Assembly (NCBI GenBank): GCA_018436705.1
Contig: JAHDLA010000006.1
Span: forward strand, 1 to 64,000
Length of the DNA: 64,000 nucleotides
Direction: 5' to 3'
DNA from: Sedimentibacter sp.
Lineage (GTDB): Bacteria > Bacillota > Clostridia > Tissierellales > Sedimentibacteraceae
This document shows, piece by piece, positions 1-7,779 of this stretch (within the stretch, counting starts at the first letter, position 1; each line of letters opens with the position of its first letter). A model generated the notes under the pieces. The model did not search any database, was not told where the DNA came from, and saw only the letters and a list, made by a program, of their open reading frames with translations. The position numbers were made by a program, and so were the translations under genes.

Positions 1-138
1 AATATATCGAATCCTGGTACAACCGTAAAAGGATTCATGGTGCTATAAATTATATGACTCCACAGGCTGCTCATGAAGCTGCCTGAGTGGTGTAAAAAAA
101 GTTAAACTTTTTGTGTCTACTCTATTGACACAAGTCCA
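1..138 (+). mobile_element. Right end of an IS3-family insertion sequence
   Basis: The window opens inside an insertion sequence. The last 27 codons of its transposase (3-86) are followed by a terminal segment running to about 138. That segment contains TGTGTC and GACACA, can fold on itself, and ends in CA, as IS3/IS150-group elements do. The left part lies outside the window, so neither the full element nor a target duplication can be checked. It marks the edge of the accessory region. Confidence 0.75.
3..86 (+). CDS. IS3-family transposase OrfB, C-terminal end only
   Basis: The forward frame from base 3 reads YIESWYNRKRIHGAINY, then MTPQAAHEAA and a TGA stop. The pattern 'YNxxRxHxxINYMTP' is the usual C-terminus of the DDE integrase-like transposase of IS3 elements, downstream of the catalytic Glu. 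Only the tail is in the window, so it cannot be said whether the enzyme is intact. Confidence 0.85.
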   Translation, partial: YIESWYNRKRIHGAINYMTPQAAHEAA

Positions 139-269
139 TTTTAAATACCTTTTCCTATCATTAAATTTATTTATTGCAAAAGAAAAACTTAAACAAGAAA
201 ATATTTAACACTCTTTAGAGTGGTATATGTTCTCTTTTTTAATTATTATTCTCTTTTTTAATTATATGA

Positions 270-348
270 GTTACTTTTGTTGCATTATTTTGTTGTCTTA
301 CTCTAAGTCAAATAGAGTTAAGCAACATTATTTTGCTACAAAAGTAAC
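270..348. repeat. Large imperfect inverted repeat
   Basis: Two arms of about 36 bases start GTTACTTTTGT and end ACAAAAGTAAC. They face each other around a 7-base loop (306-312), with the inner part pairing as CTTACTCTA/TAGAGTTAAG. Several mismatches interrupt the arms. The stretch 139-374 around it holds no gene that I can support. It could be a bidirectional transcription stop between the insertion sequence and the minus-strand gene at 375, or a remnant of a small palindromic element. Confidence 0.6.
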
Positions 349-374
349 ACCGTAATGTTTTCAACGTTTTTAAG

Positions 375-557
375 CTAAGTATTATCTTGCTGTAGAAGTT
401 TGTCCAGCATCCCAAAATAATAAGCGTTGGGATAGAACACATGATATACACTATTAGTCTTTTTATTAATTCCGCATCCAATTGGCTTTACATTTAATTT
501 AAACAATTGATTGCACTGTTCAATATCATAATTATAAATATATTTTTTATTACTCAT
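375..557 (-). CDS. Small DUF5659-like protein
   Basis: This 60-residue soluble protein has a good Shine-Dalgarno sequence (AGGAG, 9 bases before ATG). It reads as one short alpha/beta unit: an N-terminal 'YIYNYDIEQCNQLFKLNVKP', then a CGINKKTNSVYHVF strand pair. That arrangement resembles the short DUF5659 proteins common on phages and plasmids of Firmicutes, in which a 'gkvYyvF' strand follows a helix; this assignment is from memory of the family and is tentative. The function is unknown. It lies downstream of the polymerase-like gene and the structured block on the same strand, so it probably belongs to the same mobile element. Confidence 0.65.
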   Translation of the reverse strand: MSNKKYIYNYDIEQCNQLFKLNVKPIGCGINKKTNSVYHVFYPNAYYFGMLDKLLQQDNT

Positions 558-604
558 TTTTATTTGCTCCTATGTTTAAAATTATCTTTCATCAGAATTA
601 TTAA

Positions 605-1010
605 AATAAGGGATTTATAGCAGAGTATAAACCCTGCTGTTAGGTGTGATTTTTTGGATACTACAAGTTTCAAACTTATATCAAATGTTGATGGTGGTTT
701 AAACACCAATGTCATGAGACAAGTTAGATTTAAAATTTTTAACCATGGGAAGTTTTTTAAATCTATGACATCTTAAACTTGTATTATGTTATTAATTAGC
801 AAATTACTTTGTTCTTCCAAACATTTCTCTTTGCCATTTGCAATAACATTGCCGATTACAATTTAATCTCAACCTGCGCACAGTCAATTTTAAACTGCAA
901 TATGTTATCACTTCAAAACATTTAACTTGGCAACAAATAACTTTCCAACTTTGGCGGAGTTGTATTTTTATCTGTTACTAAACTTTATGCCCTGCTATAA
1001 ATCCCTTATT
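605..1010. other. Gene-free structured block closed by 28-base inverted arms
   Basis: No supportable protein gene exists between 558 and 1167. The block starts and ends with inverted arms, AATAAGGGATTTATAGCAG (605-623) and its exact complement (992-1010). With two mismatches the arms extend to about 28 bases. Inside are further hairpins: GTGGTTTAAACAC near 695; a TAGATTTAAAA / TTTTAAATCTA pair near 727-768, itself flanked by ACAAGTT/AACTTGT; and a CAG..CTG helix just inside the left arm. This layout suits a structured non-coding RNA or a non-autonomous element. Strand is not decided; the neighbouring genes are all on minus. Confidence 0.45.
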
Positions 1011-1028
1011 ATTCATTATCTTTTTAAG

Positions 1029-1096
1029 TAGGTTGAGCACACAAGAAAGTAAGTAATTGCTATGAGTTAACAATTATATTAAATATGCTCAACCTA
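1029..1096. repeat. 11-bp perfect inverted repeat with inner hairpin
   Basis: TAGGTTGAGCA (1029-1039) and TGCTCAACCTA (1086-1096) pair perfectly. Inside them AATTGC...CAATT can form a second, shorter helix. A separate small hairpin, TGCGC-GTTA-GCGCA, lies at 1139-1152, just past the polymerase-like gene's stop. Neither has a U-run that would make it a clear terminator. Confidence 0.5.
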
Positions 1097-1167
1097 ATAG
1101 AAAGAGGTGAAACAATTATATTAATCGTTTCAAGCATTTGCGCGTTAGCGCATAATACCACATTCAA

Positions 1168-3960
1168 TTAATAATTAATTAATACTTTAATACTACCACT
1201 ATTGATTTTTTTAACTTTCAATATATCAATTTCATTACACTGATACAACGTGTCATTTCCTTGCTTATTTTCATCCTTAATTTGCCTAAAAGCATAAGTG
1301 ATTTTATTTCCATCTTTAAGCAAATCAATTGAACCATTATCATTGCGAATTACTTGCACATCATTAGCAATTAAAGTGTTCGGATTTTCTACTTTACCAA
1401 CAAAAATATAACCTGTTTTATTTTTTCTCTCACATTTTTCTTTAACATCAGCCACATCATTAATAGCATTAACAACATATTTATCTTCCAGTAAATAATA
1501 GTGTCCAAATATTAATTTTTTCTCTGATTCCCGTAATGTAGTTAAGCCATCAACACATCTTAATACTTTAACCGTCCTAAATTGCTTTGTATTAAGCATT
1601 TTTATAACATCATTAAAGAAATATACACAAGTAAAACTATCATTGTAAAAGCTTGCTAATATATTGCAAATATCTTTATAATCATATTTTTTAGATATTC
1701 CATCTGCCATTAAAATATGCTCGTCCTTTTTACTTTTAAATAAATCTGTATTATCTGGATTATATCTATTTTGAGCCACTAATTTATTTAATGCTTTTAT
1801 TTCATCGGCACATTGTTCATTAATGGTATTATCATATAATAAAAATCTTGATATATAATCCTTAGTACCATTTTTATTGATATTTTCAGCTTTATCTAAT
1901 ATGTCACCTTGTATATATCCGCTAAAATCGTCTAAATAGCTATGTGCTTTTATATTGGTTTTACATTTTTTGTTATAACCATCTTTATACTTTAAAAATA
2001 AAGGTTTACGTTTATTTAAATAATCTTGCAAAGGTTCTAAATCTTCATCAGAGGGCATCACTAGACTTTTTGGACAATCAATTACCATTTGTTGTAATTC
2101 TGTTAGATAAAAGAGATAATTTTTATTATCATTAAAATTTTTCCTAACTTCTGATTTACTTAATTCACTCTGTAAACAATTATTGTTTACCAATGTTGAT
2201 GTCAATGCAAGTTGCCCTATTTTGTTACCACTACTTAGCAATAAAGCCTTAAATTTATTCTCTTCATTATAAATCATGCTTTTTGTTTCACCTTCAGCTA
2301 CATGCATATATACTGTCTTATTACTAATAACATTATTATATATAATTTCATTTTCAATACATAATGCCATGTCACCGTCTAAGTCTGCCCCACTTAAACT
2401 ATTCAAAACCCAATCTTTATTATTCAAAAATAAAATTTCCTCTGAATAGTCTTTAAAATATTCATTAAATAATTTACTGTAAACGGTATTAATTTTTTGT
2501 ATTTCCCAAGGAGATGCTAAAGGGTTCCTGCTAATAGTAAATTTTTTACTGTTATTGCCGGGTATATAAAATTCATTTTCAGATAGAGTATCTCGGTCTA
2601 TTCCCAATAAGCCGTCAATAAACATAAACGGATTTGACACAAGCAATTTAAAATTACCTTTCAAATAAAATTTAGTTGATGATAACAATGCTATCTGATT
2701 CAGTACTAAAGTTTTTATTTGCTTTAATATCCAGTCACTTTTTAAGAATTCCGCATTTGTTTGTATTAAATAATTAAGCTTGTCCTGTACTATTTTACAA
2801 TCTTCATATTGTTCAAATTCTTTTAAGTAATATAATATGCTCTCTAAATCACCGTTTAATATATCATCATATAGTTTGTATGTATCTTTACTCAATTCCA
2901 TCAAATCATTAAAATCTAAATTAAGGTTTGATATAAATTGATAGTTACCTAAGGTATACTCCTTTACCTTGCTTTTTTTATGGTTGGTTTTTGTCACGTA
3001 CATACAATTAATTAATTCTTTGTTAATATCATTTAAGCCATCAATTTTATTGTAATATTCTTCTATGGAATTGAAATTATTCCACCACTTACATTGGCTT
3101 TCTGTCAGTATTAAATCAATTTCTCTTAAATCCTGTTTAACTCCGTATATATCAGTTATAATAAATTTACCATTACAATATTTTTTTACATAGTCTGTCC
3201 AATTGAAACGTAATACTAAACCTTTGACGGCTAATCCATAAATGCGTATTATAGCTACGTCCGGAACATAATCCTCTGTATAATCCCTTTTAATCATTTC
3301 CGCAACTTTGTTTGACATCAAGCCAAAGCCATCAAACAAAGTGTTTGTAATCGGTTTACCTCTTTCTATATTTTCTATTAATTCTTTTTTATCCTTATTA
3401 TAGGTATAATAAATAATATCCTTTACTATATCTATGGTTTTATCTTTAACAATACATATTTTAGGCATATAATTAATTTTATTGACTGTGCTAAAGGCTA
3501 ATGCAATCCTGCTTGTAATTTTCTTGTTTATACAAATCTCTTTATCTTTGAAATTATTAATAGTACCCAAAGATATTAAATTCTCAAAGTAATCAATAAA
3601 ATCTTTTTTATCCTCCCTAATGTACAGCATTTTACATTTCTGATTTTCTTTTTCTCCAAACAACCATGCATAGTTTTCTTCGTCATAAATCCATGTATTG
3701 TAGCTTTCTTCTTTCTTTTGCAATGTTGGAGTTGATGTATAAGCTATGTATTTTATACCGTTAATTACTTGTGTCTCTGTACATAATTTTAATGCTGTAT
3801 CAAAATCATCAGATAAAAACACCTGAATTATGTCATCATCAATAGTTGTTTTGTTTGCATATCTGCAATATGCTTCCATAAATAAATTGCTCTGTAACGT
3901 TATAATGTCACATTTTTTGTTGTTTTCTTTGTAACTTTTAATCTTAAATTCTTTAATCAT
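1168..3960 (-). CDS. Single-chain two-barrel RNA polymerase of the RdRP / YonO family
   Basis: A 930-residue protein. ATG at 3960 is preferred over an ATG seven codons upstream because AGGAG lies 11 bases before it, while the upstream ATG has no ribosome site. The sequence shows, in family order, an 'FDGFGLMSNKVAEMI' segment (D210), an 'AIIRIYGLAVKGLVLRF' segment with the candidate active-site lysine K246, an 'SRNPLASPWEI' segment (R478-P480), the metal-binding loop SGADLDGD (D526, D528, D530), and 'LTELQQMVIDCPKS' (D628). These correspond to the DGxG, R..G.KG, RNPxxxPxDI, SGxDLDGD and L.xLxxxAVDxPK motifs of eukaryotic cellular RdRPs. The same catalytic loop is found in YonO of phage SPbeta, a DNA-dependent RNA polymerase. 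The protein should therefore synthesise RNA; template choice (DNA or RNA) is not readable. It has its own consensus promoter and sits in a mobile element. Confidence 0.85.
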   Translation of the reverse strand: MIKEFKIKSYKENNKKCDIITLQSNLFMEAYCRYANKTTIDDDIIQVFLSDDFDTALKLCTETQVINGIKYIAYTSTPTLQKKEESYNTWIYDEENYAWLFGEKENQKCKMLYIREDKKDFIDYFENLISLGTINNFKDKEICINKKITSRIALAFSTVNKINYMPKICIVKDKTIDIVKDIIYYTYNKDKKELIENIERGKPITNTLFDGFGLMSNKVAEMIKRDYTEDYVPDVAIIRIYGLAVKGLVLRFNWTDYVKKYCNGKFIITDIYGVKQDLREIDLILTESQCKWWNNFNSIEEYYNKIDGLNDINKELINCMYVTKTNHKKSKVKEYTLGNYQFISNLNLDFNDLMELSKDTYKLYDDILNGDLESILYYLKEFEQYEDCKIVQDKLNYLIQTNAEFLKSDWILKQIKTLVLNQIALLSSTKFYLKGNFKLLVSNPFMFIDGLLGIDRDTLSENEFYIPGNNSKKFTISRNPLASPWEIQKINTVYSKLFNEYFKDYSEEILFLNNKDWVLNSLSGADLDGDMALCIENEIIYNNVISNKTVYMHVAEGETKSMIYNEENKFKALLLSSGNKIGQLALTSTLVNNNCLQSELSKSEVRKNFNDNKNYLFYLTELQQMVIDCPKSLVMPSDEDLEPLQDYLNKRKPLFLKYKDGYNKKCKTNIKAHSYLDDFSGYIQGDILDKAENINKNGTKDYISRFLLYDNTINEQCADEIKALNKLVAQNRYNPDNTDLFKSKKDEHILMADGISKKYDYKDICNILASFYNDSFTCVYFFNDVIKMLNTKQFRTVKVLRCVDGLTTLRESEKKLIFGHYYLLEDKYVVNAINDVADVKEKCERKNKTGYIFVGKVENPNTLIANDVQVIRNDNGSIDLLKDGNKITYAFRQIKDENKQGNDTLYQCNEIDILKVKKINSGSIKVLINY

Positions 3961-4128
3961 AAATTTCTCTACTCCTATCATAAAATATTTTATAGTTTTA
4001 AAAAAACACTTGACATTTTAAACATTTTATGGTAGTCTTTATTTGACGATAAAAATTATATAAAATATTTGAAATGTACACGTTAAAAAACGTGCTTTTT
4101 GTGTTTAAGGCATAGTACCTCAAACTTA

Positions 4129-4157
4129 ATTATATACTTTTTGGAAACGCTTGTCAA
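4129..4157 (-). promoter_or_regulatory. Consensus sigma-A promoter for the polymerase-like gene
   Basis: On the minus strand TTGACA (4152-4157) and TATAAT (4129-4134) are exactly 17 bases apart, a perfect consensus. Transcription would start near 4122 and leave a leader of about 160 bases before the ATG at 3960. The leader contains a CACGTT...AACGTG hairpin (about 4078-4093). Confidence 0.75.
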
Positions 4158-4243
4158 TAGTTTTTTGATAAGTTTTTTTATTTATTTTTCATGTCCGTTT
4201 TTCGTTGAAATTTCAACACTAAAATTTCGTTAAAATTCTTGTT

Positions 4244-4711
4244 TTATGATAAAAGACAATCTAATCTAAATTCCATATCATCAATATCAATTACATTTAC
4301 AATTATGTCTATTATATCAGAATAATAACTAGCTACTTCTTGTGGTATAATTAATTGTTCACAATCATCAAAACATTCATTTAGTTTATTAACAGCCAAA
4401 CTATAATACACATGGTTTATATAAGTACGATTTTTTAATACTTCCATAATTTTATCTGTATCTTTATTATCAATAGTTTCTTTGGTAAAACAATCTTTCC
4501 CCTCTGCATCATCTGATAACTTGTACCATTCTGTACATACAAAATCTGTTATTAAAACTTTTTCTAAATCAATTAAAGCTTGCGTATGTATTTCTTTGCT
4601 CTTTTTATCGTCTCGTAAAATCTCCTTTAATGCGTTAATTTGTTGTTGAATCTTGTTTGTTTGATTTGGTATTGTTACAGCAATTGTGTTTTTACTCATA
4701 GTGTTATTCAT
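4244..4711 (-). CDS. Hypothetical protein of the mobile element
   Basis: A 155-residue protein that I do not recognise. AAGGAG lies 10 bases before the ATG, inside the end of the upstream gene (4715-4972), so the two form an operon 3 bases apart. The N-terminal third is polar and helical ('KIQQQINALKEILRDDKKSKEI'-like), the C-terminus is acidic ('IIDIIVNVIDIDDMEF'), and there is no signal peptide or membrane segment. The promoter at 5032-5060 should drive it. A structural or regulatory role in the element is possible, but nothing in the sequence decides this. Confidence 0.75.
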   Translation of the reverse strand: MNNTMSKNTIAVTIPNQTNKIQQQINALKEILRDDKKSKEIHTQALIDLEKVLITDFVCTEWYKLSDDAEGKDCFTKETIDNKDTDKIMEVLKNRTYINHVYYSLAVNKLNECFDDCEQLIIPQEVASYYSDIIDIIVNVIDIDDMEFRLDCLLS

Positions 4712-4714
4712 TTT

Positions 4715-4972
4715 TTATAATCTCCTTTGAATTTTATTTTGTATTCCATTTGTACTATTATAAATGTCTACATAAGTATTATAATCCATACTCCCAATTT
4801 GAATTTCAACAACATCACTTTCTTTTGTTATTGGATTTTCTGTTATTTCGTAGAAGTAATTATTTTCTGTACAATAATACTTTATAGTTGTTACTCCATA
4901 TTCTTTTCCTTCAAAAAATTTTATCATTGTTTTTTTGTTTTCAAATATTTCCTCTAACAATTGTCTTAGCAT
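4715..4972 (-). CDS. Hypothetical small protein, first gene of the element operon
   Basis: An 85-residue soluble protein of unknown function. It has an AAGGAG site 9 bases before the ATG and lies about 60 bases downstream of a consensus promoter. The middle reads as alternating beta strands ('YGVTTIKYYCTENNYFYEI'), as in small beta-rich accessory proteins. It precedes the 155-residue gene by 3 bases. Divergent orientation to the XRE repressor gene suggests that repressor controls it. Confidence 0.75.
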   Translation of the reverse strand: MLRQLLEEIFENKKTMIKFFEGKEYGVTTIKYYCTENNYFYEITENPITKESDVVEIQIGSMDYNTYVDIYNSTNGIQNKIQRRL

Positions 4973-5031
4973 TTTCTTTTTTCTCCTTTGGTTTTTATAT
5001 TTTTTGTTTTGTTTAAGTAACTTATGTTATT

Positions 5032-5060
5032 ATTGTACACTTAAAAGTTTCTTTTGTCAA
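5032..5060 (-). promoter_or_regulatory. Promoter of the two-gene element operon, with operator-like site
   Basis: TTGACA (5055-5060) and TACAAT (5032-5037) on the minus strand are 17 bases apart, followed by the ribosome site of the 4972 gene. The -10 is overlapped by ACACTTAAAAGT (5037-5048), which resembles the XRE-gene operator ACACTTATTAGTGT. A shared repressor site is therefore plausible. Confidence 0.7.
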
Positions 5061-5102
5061 TAGTAATTTGTAAATTATTTTATTTCTTTAGAAATTTACA
5101 AC

Positions 5103-5134
5103 TTGACTTATTACACTTATTAGTGTAATATAAT
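5103..5134 (+). promoter_or_regulatory. Promoter and palindromic operator of the XRE gene
   Basis: A perfect 7-base inverted repeat, TTACACT-TATT-AGTGTAA (5111-5128), sits between a TTGACT -35-like hexamer (5103-5108) and TATAAT (5129-5134). The hexamer spacing is loose (20 bases; TGTAAT at 5124-5129 gives 15), so the exact -10 is uncertain. The position of the palindrome is typical for repressor autoregulation. Confidence 0.65.
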
Positions 5135-5149
5135 TTTGAGGTGATATTA

Positions 5150-5368
5150 ATGCCATTAACAATGGGAGAAAAAATAAAAATAATAATAAAAAGAAGAAAT
5201 AAAACAATTAGTGATTTAGCTGATATGATAGGACAATCAAGGCAAAATCTTACTAATAAATTCAAGCGTGATAATTTTTCAGAAAAGGAATTACATGAAA
5301 TTGCTAAAGCTTTAGACTGTGAGTTTATTGGTACATTTAAAATGAATGATACAGGAGAGGAAATATAA
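5150..5368 (+). CDS. XRE-family HTH repressor
   Basis: This 72-residue protein is little more than one helix-turn-helix domain. A helix begins at 'MGEKIKIIIKRR', then comes the 'ISDLADMIGQSRQNLTNKF' turn-and-recognition region, then 'ELHEIAKALDCEF'. This is the Cro/CI fold used by phage and conjugative-element repressors. ATG at 5150 is preferred over the GTG at 5141 because GAGGTG (5139-5144) is then correctly spaced at 6 bases. It is transcribed away from the two-gene operon, with the palindrome 5111-5128 in its own promoter. Autoregulation and control of the divergent genes are inferred from this layout. Confidence 0.85.
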   Translation: MPLTMGEKIKIIIKRRNKTISDLADMIGQSRQNLTNKFKRDNFSEKELHEIAKALDCEFIGTFKMNDTGEEI

Positions 5369-5389
5369 CGAAATATAACCAAATTAAGC

Positions 5390-5424
5390 AATAGATACTA
5401 TTATTTTTTAGTATCTATTTTTTT
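5390..5424 (+). terminator. Terminator after the XRE gene
   Basis: AATAGATACTA and TAGTATCTATT form an 11-base stem around a short T-rich loop, followed at once by a run of T. It is correctly placed 21 bases after the repressor stop. Confidence 0.8.
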
Positions 5425-5498
5425 AATTTTATGGAATAATTAAGGCAATACTATGTAATACAGGTTTCAAAATACAGAAAGTAGGGAATACGAACATA

Positions 5499-5669
5499 AT
5501 GAGCAAAAATAAAATAACTTTTAAAGCAATTAAACTTAATGAGCCGTCACCATTAGCAGTAGAAAATTTAAATCGTAAAATCTTTGAAATGATTATGAGT
5601 GAAGATTTTGAGAAAATAGAGGAGACTACGTCTGCCCAAAAACCATTAAAAAAAGATACTACCGAATAA
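5499..5669 (+). CDS. Small acidic hypothetical protein
   Basis: A 56-residue open frame begins MSKNKITFKAIKLNEPSP, continues LAVENLNRKIFEMIM and ends with a charged Thr/Lys/Glu tail. The ribosome site is weak (AGTAGGG, about 12 bases upstream), but the composition is protein-like and the frame is unbroken between the XRE terminator and the integrase. Short proteins with an 'xxNPxAVxNxxR' helix often lie beside recombinases in clostridial elements, so an accessory role in excision is conceivable; this is inference only. Confidence 0.5.
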   Translation: MSKNKITFKAIKLNEPSPLAVENLNRKIFEMIMSEDFEKIEETTSAQKPLKKDTTE

Positions 5670-5842
5670 TATAGCATTGGTAATACCCTTTTTAAATAGT
5701 TTTAAGTCTGTATATAAAGATTCTAGCAACTATCTGCATTGAATTGATGAATTACATTAACAAATTTTATCCTATGCTTTAAAGTCGATTTAAGGCTTAA
5801 AAAGCTAATACATATGATATGTTTATATTGTTGATTAAATCT

Positions 5843-6745
5843 TTATTTTGATTTAATTATTGTATTTAGAGGACTGGTTACTTTACCAGCTTCTATTATT
5901 TTTTCATTGGTTAAAGAAGCAAGATATATCTGCGTAGTTGAGATTTTACTATGTCCCAATAATTTTGAAACTGTGTAAATATCATTATTTTCCCACATTT
6001 TAACGGCAAAATAGTGTCTTGCTGTGTGGGGAGAACATCTAACTGTTTTCCTTATTGATACACTTTTTTCTGCCTCAGTATAAATTCTTTCTATTGCTTC
6101 AACCGTCAGCGGTCTCCCCGTTCTACTTAAAAAATAATTATTGGGAATATCTTTATTAAAGTATAATTTTTTCATATTTTCATACCGTTTTAGTATCTTT
6201 CTTAATTCGATTGAAAGGGGTACATATCTTTCTTTACTTCCTTTACCATGAATTAACACTCTATCGCTTTGCAAGTCATTATTTAATACATCGATTGTCT
6301 CGGTTGTTCTTGCACCAGTATCAAATTGAAATGCTAAAATAGCCTTATTTCTTGCATTAAAATAACTGGAATAATTATAAGCATTTAACAACATTTTGAC
6401 TTCTTCATCGTTAAATACATCAATAACTTTTATTTCGTCTTTCGCCCATTTTAATTTTTCTACTGGGTTATTAATGATATATCCCTCTTCTTGACAATAA
6501 ATAAAAAATGCTTTTAAAACCTTATGAATTGAGTTGATATAAACATTTGTACATCCACTATCAGCCTTATCTTTAAAATATTTTTTAATATGAATAGCAT
6601 CAATATTTTTTATACTTTCAATATTAAATTTTTCTTCAGCATATTTTAAAAATAATGCTGTGTTATTCCTGTAACTCTTAATCGTTTTTGGTGATAAACC
6701 TCTTGACTCACAATTAAATAAAAAATCCTCAAATTCTAGATACAT
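5843..6745 (-). CDS. Tyrosine recombinase / integrase
   Basis: A 300-residue XerC/D-like integrase with an N-terminal SAM-like core-binding domain (about 1-90; 'FEDFLFNCESRGLSPKTIKS') and a C-terminal catalytic domain. The catalytic residues are R146 in TGARTTE, H240 and R243 in SPHTARHYF, a GHSKISTTQIY helix and the nucleophile Y274. The family cuts and rejoins DNA to integrate or excise elements. It is the last gene of the accessory region and points inward from the yebC side, as integrases often do next to an attachment site. No excisionase is obvious; the 56-residue protein nearby is one candidate. Confidence 0.93.
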   Translation of the reverse strand: MYLEFEDFLFNCESRGLSPKTIKSYRNNTALFLKYAEEKFNIESIKNIDAIHIKKYFKDKADSGCTNVYINSIHKVLKAFFIYCQEEGYIINNPVEKLKWAKDEIKVIDVFNDEEVKMLLNAYNYSSYFNARNKAILAFQFDTGARTTETIDVLNNDLQSDRVLIHGKGSKERYVPLSIELRKILKRYENMKKLYFNKDIPNNYFLSRTGRPLTVEAIERIYTEAEKSVSIRKTVRCSPHTARHYFAVKMWENNDIYTVSKLLGHSKISTTQIYLASLTNEKIIEAGKVTSPLNTIIKSK

Positions 6746-6959
6746 AAAAACACCTCTAATTTCATTAGTATTTTTTGATATACATAATAAAATTTAAGGT
6801 GTTTATCATCATTCAAGATTTTAAATTCCTTTAGGATTATCGTAGTCTAAGGTTTTTTTACACACATATTACCTTTATCTGTGTGTCATCATCAAGCCTA
6901 ATAAACCAAATTTCCTAAAAACCGTAGTTGGATATAACCATTGAAATCACTTGTTTAAA
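6746..6959. other. Junction between integrase and yebC; probable element end
   Basis: No gene is present. The stretch holds ACACACA/TGTGTGT arms (about 6860-6885) that could form a hairpin, and several ATCATCA repeats. One attachment site of the element is expected here, because core genes begin immediately after. The partner site cannot be identified without the other end of the element, which lies left of the window. Confidence 0.35.
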
Positions 6960-7706
6960 CTATTCTTCTTCCTCTTCTTCAGGCTCTTCCCAGTTGTGGT
7001 ACACTTCTTGTACATCATCACAATCTTCCAAGGCTTCTATAAGTCTTTCAAGATACTTAACATTTTCTTCGTCTTCCACCTTAACAGTAGTTGCAGGTAT
7101 ATACATTACATCTCCCTTTATATTGCTGTATCCTGCCTCTTTTAACCCGTTTAAAACGCTTATAAAATCTTCGGGAGCTGTGGTAATTTCATAGCTGTCA
7201 TCTTCTGTTTCAAAATCTTCCGCTCCTACGTCCAAAGCGGCCATCATAAGAGCTTCCTCATCTATACTGTCACTCAGTTCTATTGAAATGACTCCTTTTC
7301 TGCTGAACAGGTACCCTACGCATCCGGTTGTACCTAAGTTTCCGTTGTTTTTTGTAAAGTAATGTCTTACGTCTGCTGCTGTTCTGTTCTTATTGTCAGT
7401 TAAGCATTGAACCATAAATGCCGTTCCGCTTGGTCCGTAACCCTCATAAGTAATCGTTTCAAAATTATCGCCTGAAGATGCCGCCATCCCTGTCTTAATT
7501 GCTCTATCAATATTGTCATTTGGCATGTTCTGTGCTTTGGCTTTTTCTATTGCTGTAGCCAGAGATGAATTGTAACTCGGATCCGGGCCGCCCTCTTTGA
7601 CAGCAACAGTAATGTATCTGGCCAATTTAGTAAAAATCTTTCCTCTTTGTGCGTCTGCTTTCCCTTTTTTATTTTTTATGGTCTTCCATTTAGAATGTCC
7701 TGACAT
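6960..7706 (-). CDS. yebC: YebC/PmpR family transcription or translation regulator
   Basis: A 248-residue, full-length member of the YebC/TACO1 family. The start reads MSGHSKWKTIKNKK, followed by 'GKIFTKLARYITVAVKEGGPDP' and 'AIEKAKAQNMPNDNIDRAIK', the hallmark N-terminal three-helix domain. The C-terminus is very acidic (a run of Glu). Bacterial members bind DNA as regulators, and recent work links the family to translation of difficult peptides. An AGGAGG-type site precedes the ATG. It appears monocistronic and is the first core gene beside the mobile element. Confidence 0.95.
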   Translation of the reverse strand: MSGHSKWKTIKNKKGKADAQRGKIFTKLARYITVAVKEGGPDPSYNSSLATAIEKAKAQNMPNDNIDRAIKTGMAASSGDNFETITYEGYGPSGTAFMVQCLTDNKNRTAADVRHYFTKNNGNLGTTGCVGYLFSRKGVISIELSDSIDEEALMMAALDVGAEDFETEDDSYEITTAPEDFISVLNGLKEAGYSNIKGDVMYIPATTVKVEDEENVKYLERLIEALEDCDDVQEVYHNWEEPEEEEEE

Positions 7707-7779
7707 ATTTCCTCCTTAAATAGTTCCAATTATTTTGACGAGATATTCTATCATATTGTTTATTATAATACAAATATTT

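Noticed and set aside
270..1100. CRISPR-like array suggested by repeated hairpins and AT-rich repeats
   Set aside because: The inverted repeats all differ from each other, are not regularly spaced, and no cas genes are in the window.
1139..1152. TGCGC-GTTA-GCGCA hairpin as the terminator of the polymerase-like gene
   Set aside because: The stem is only 5 bases and lacks a U-run; it may form, but termination is not supported.
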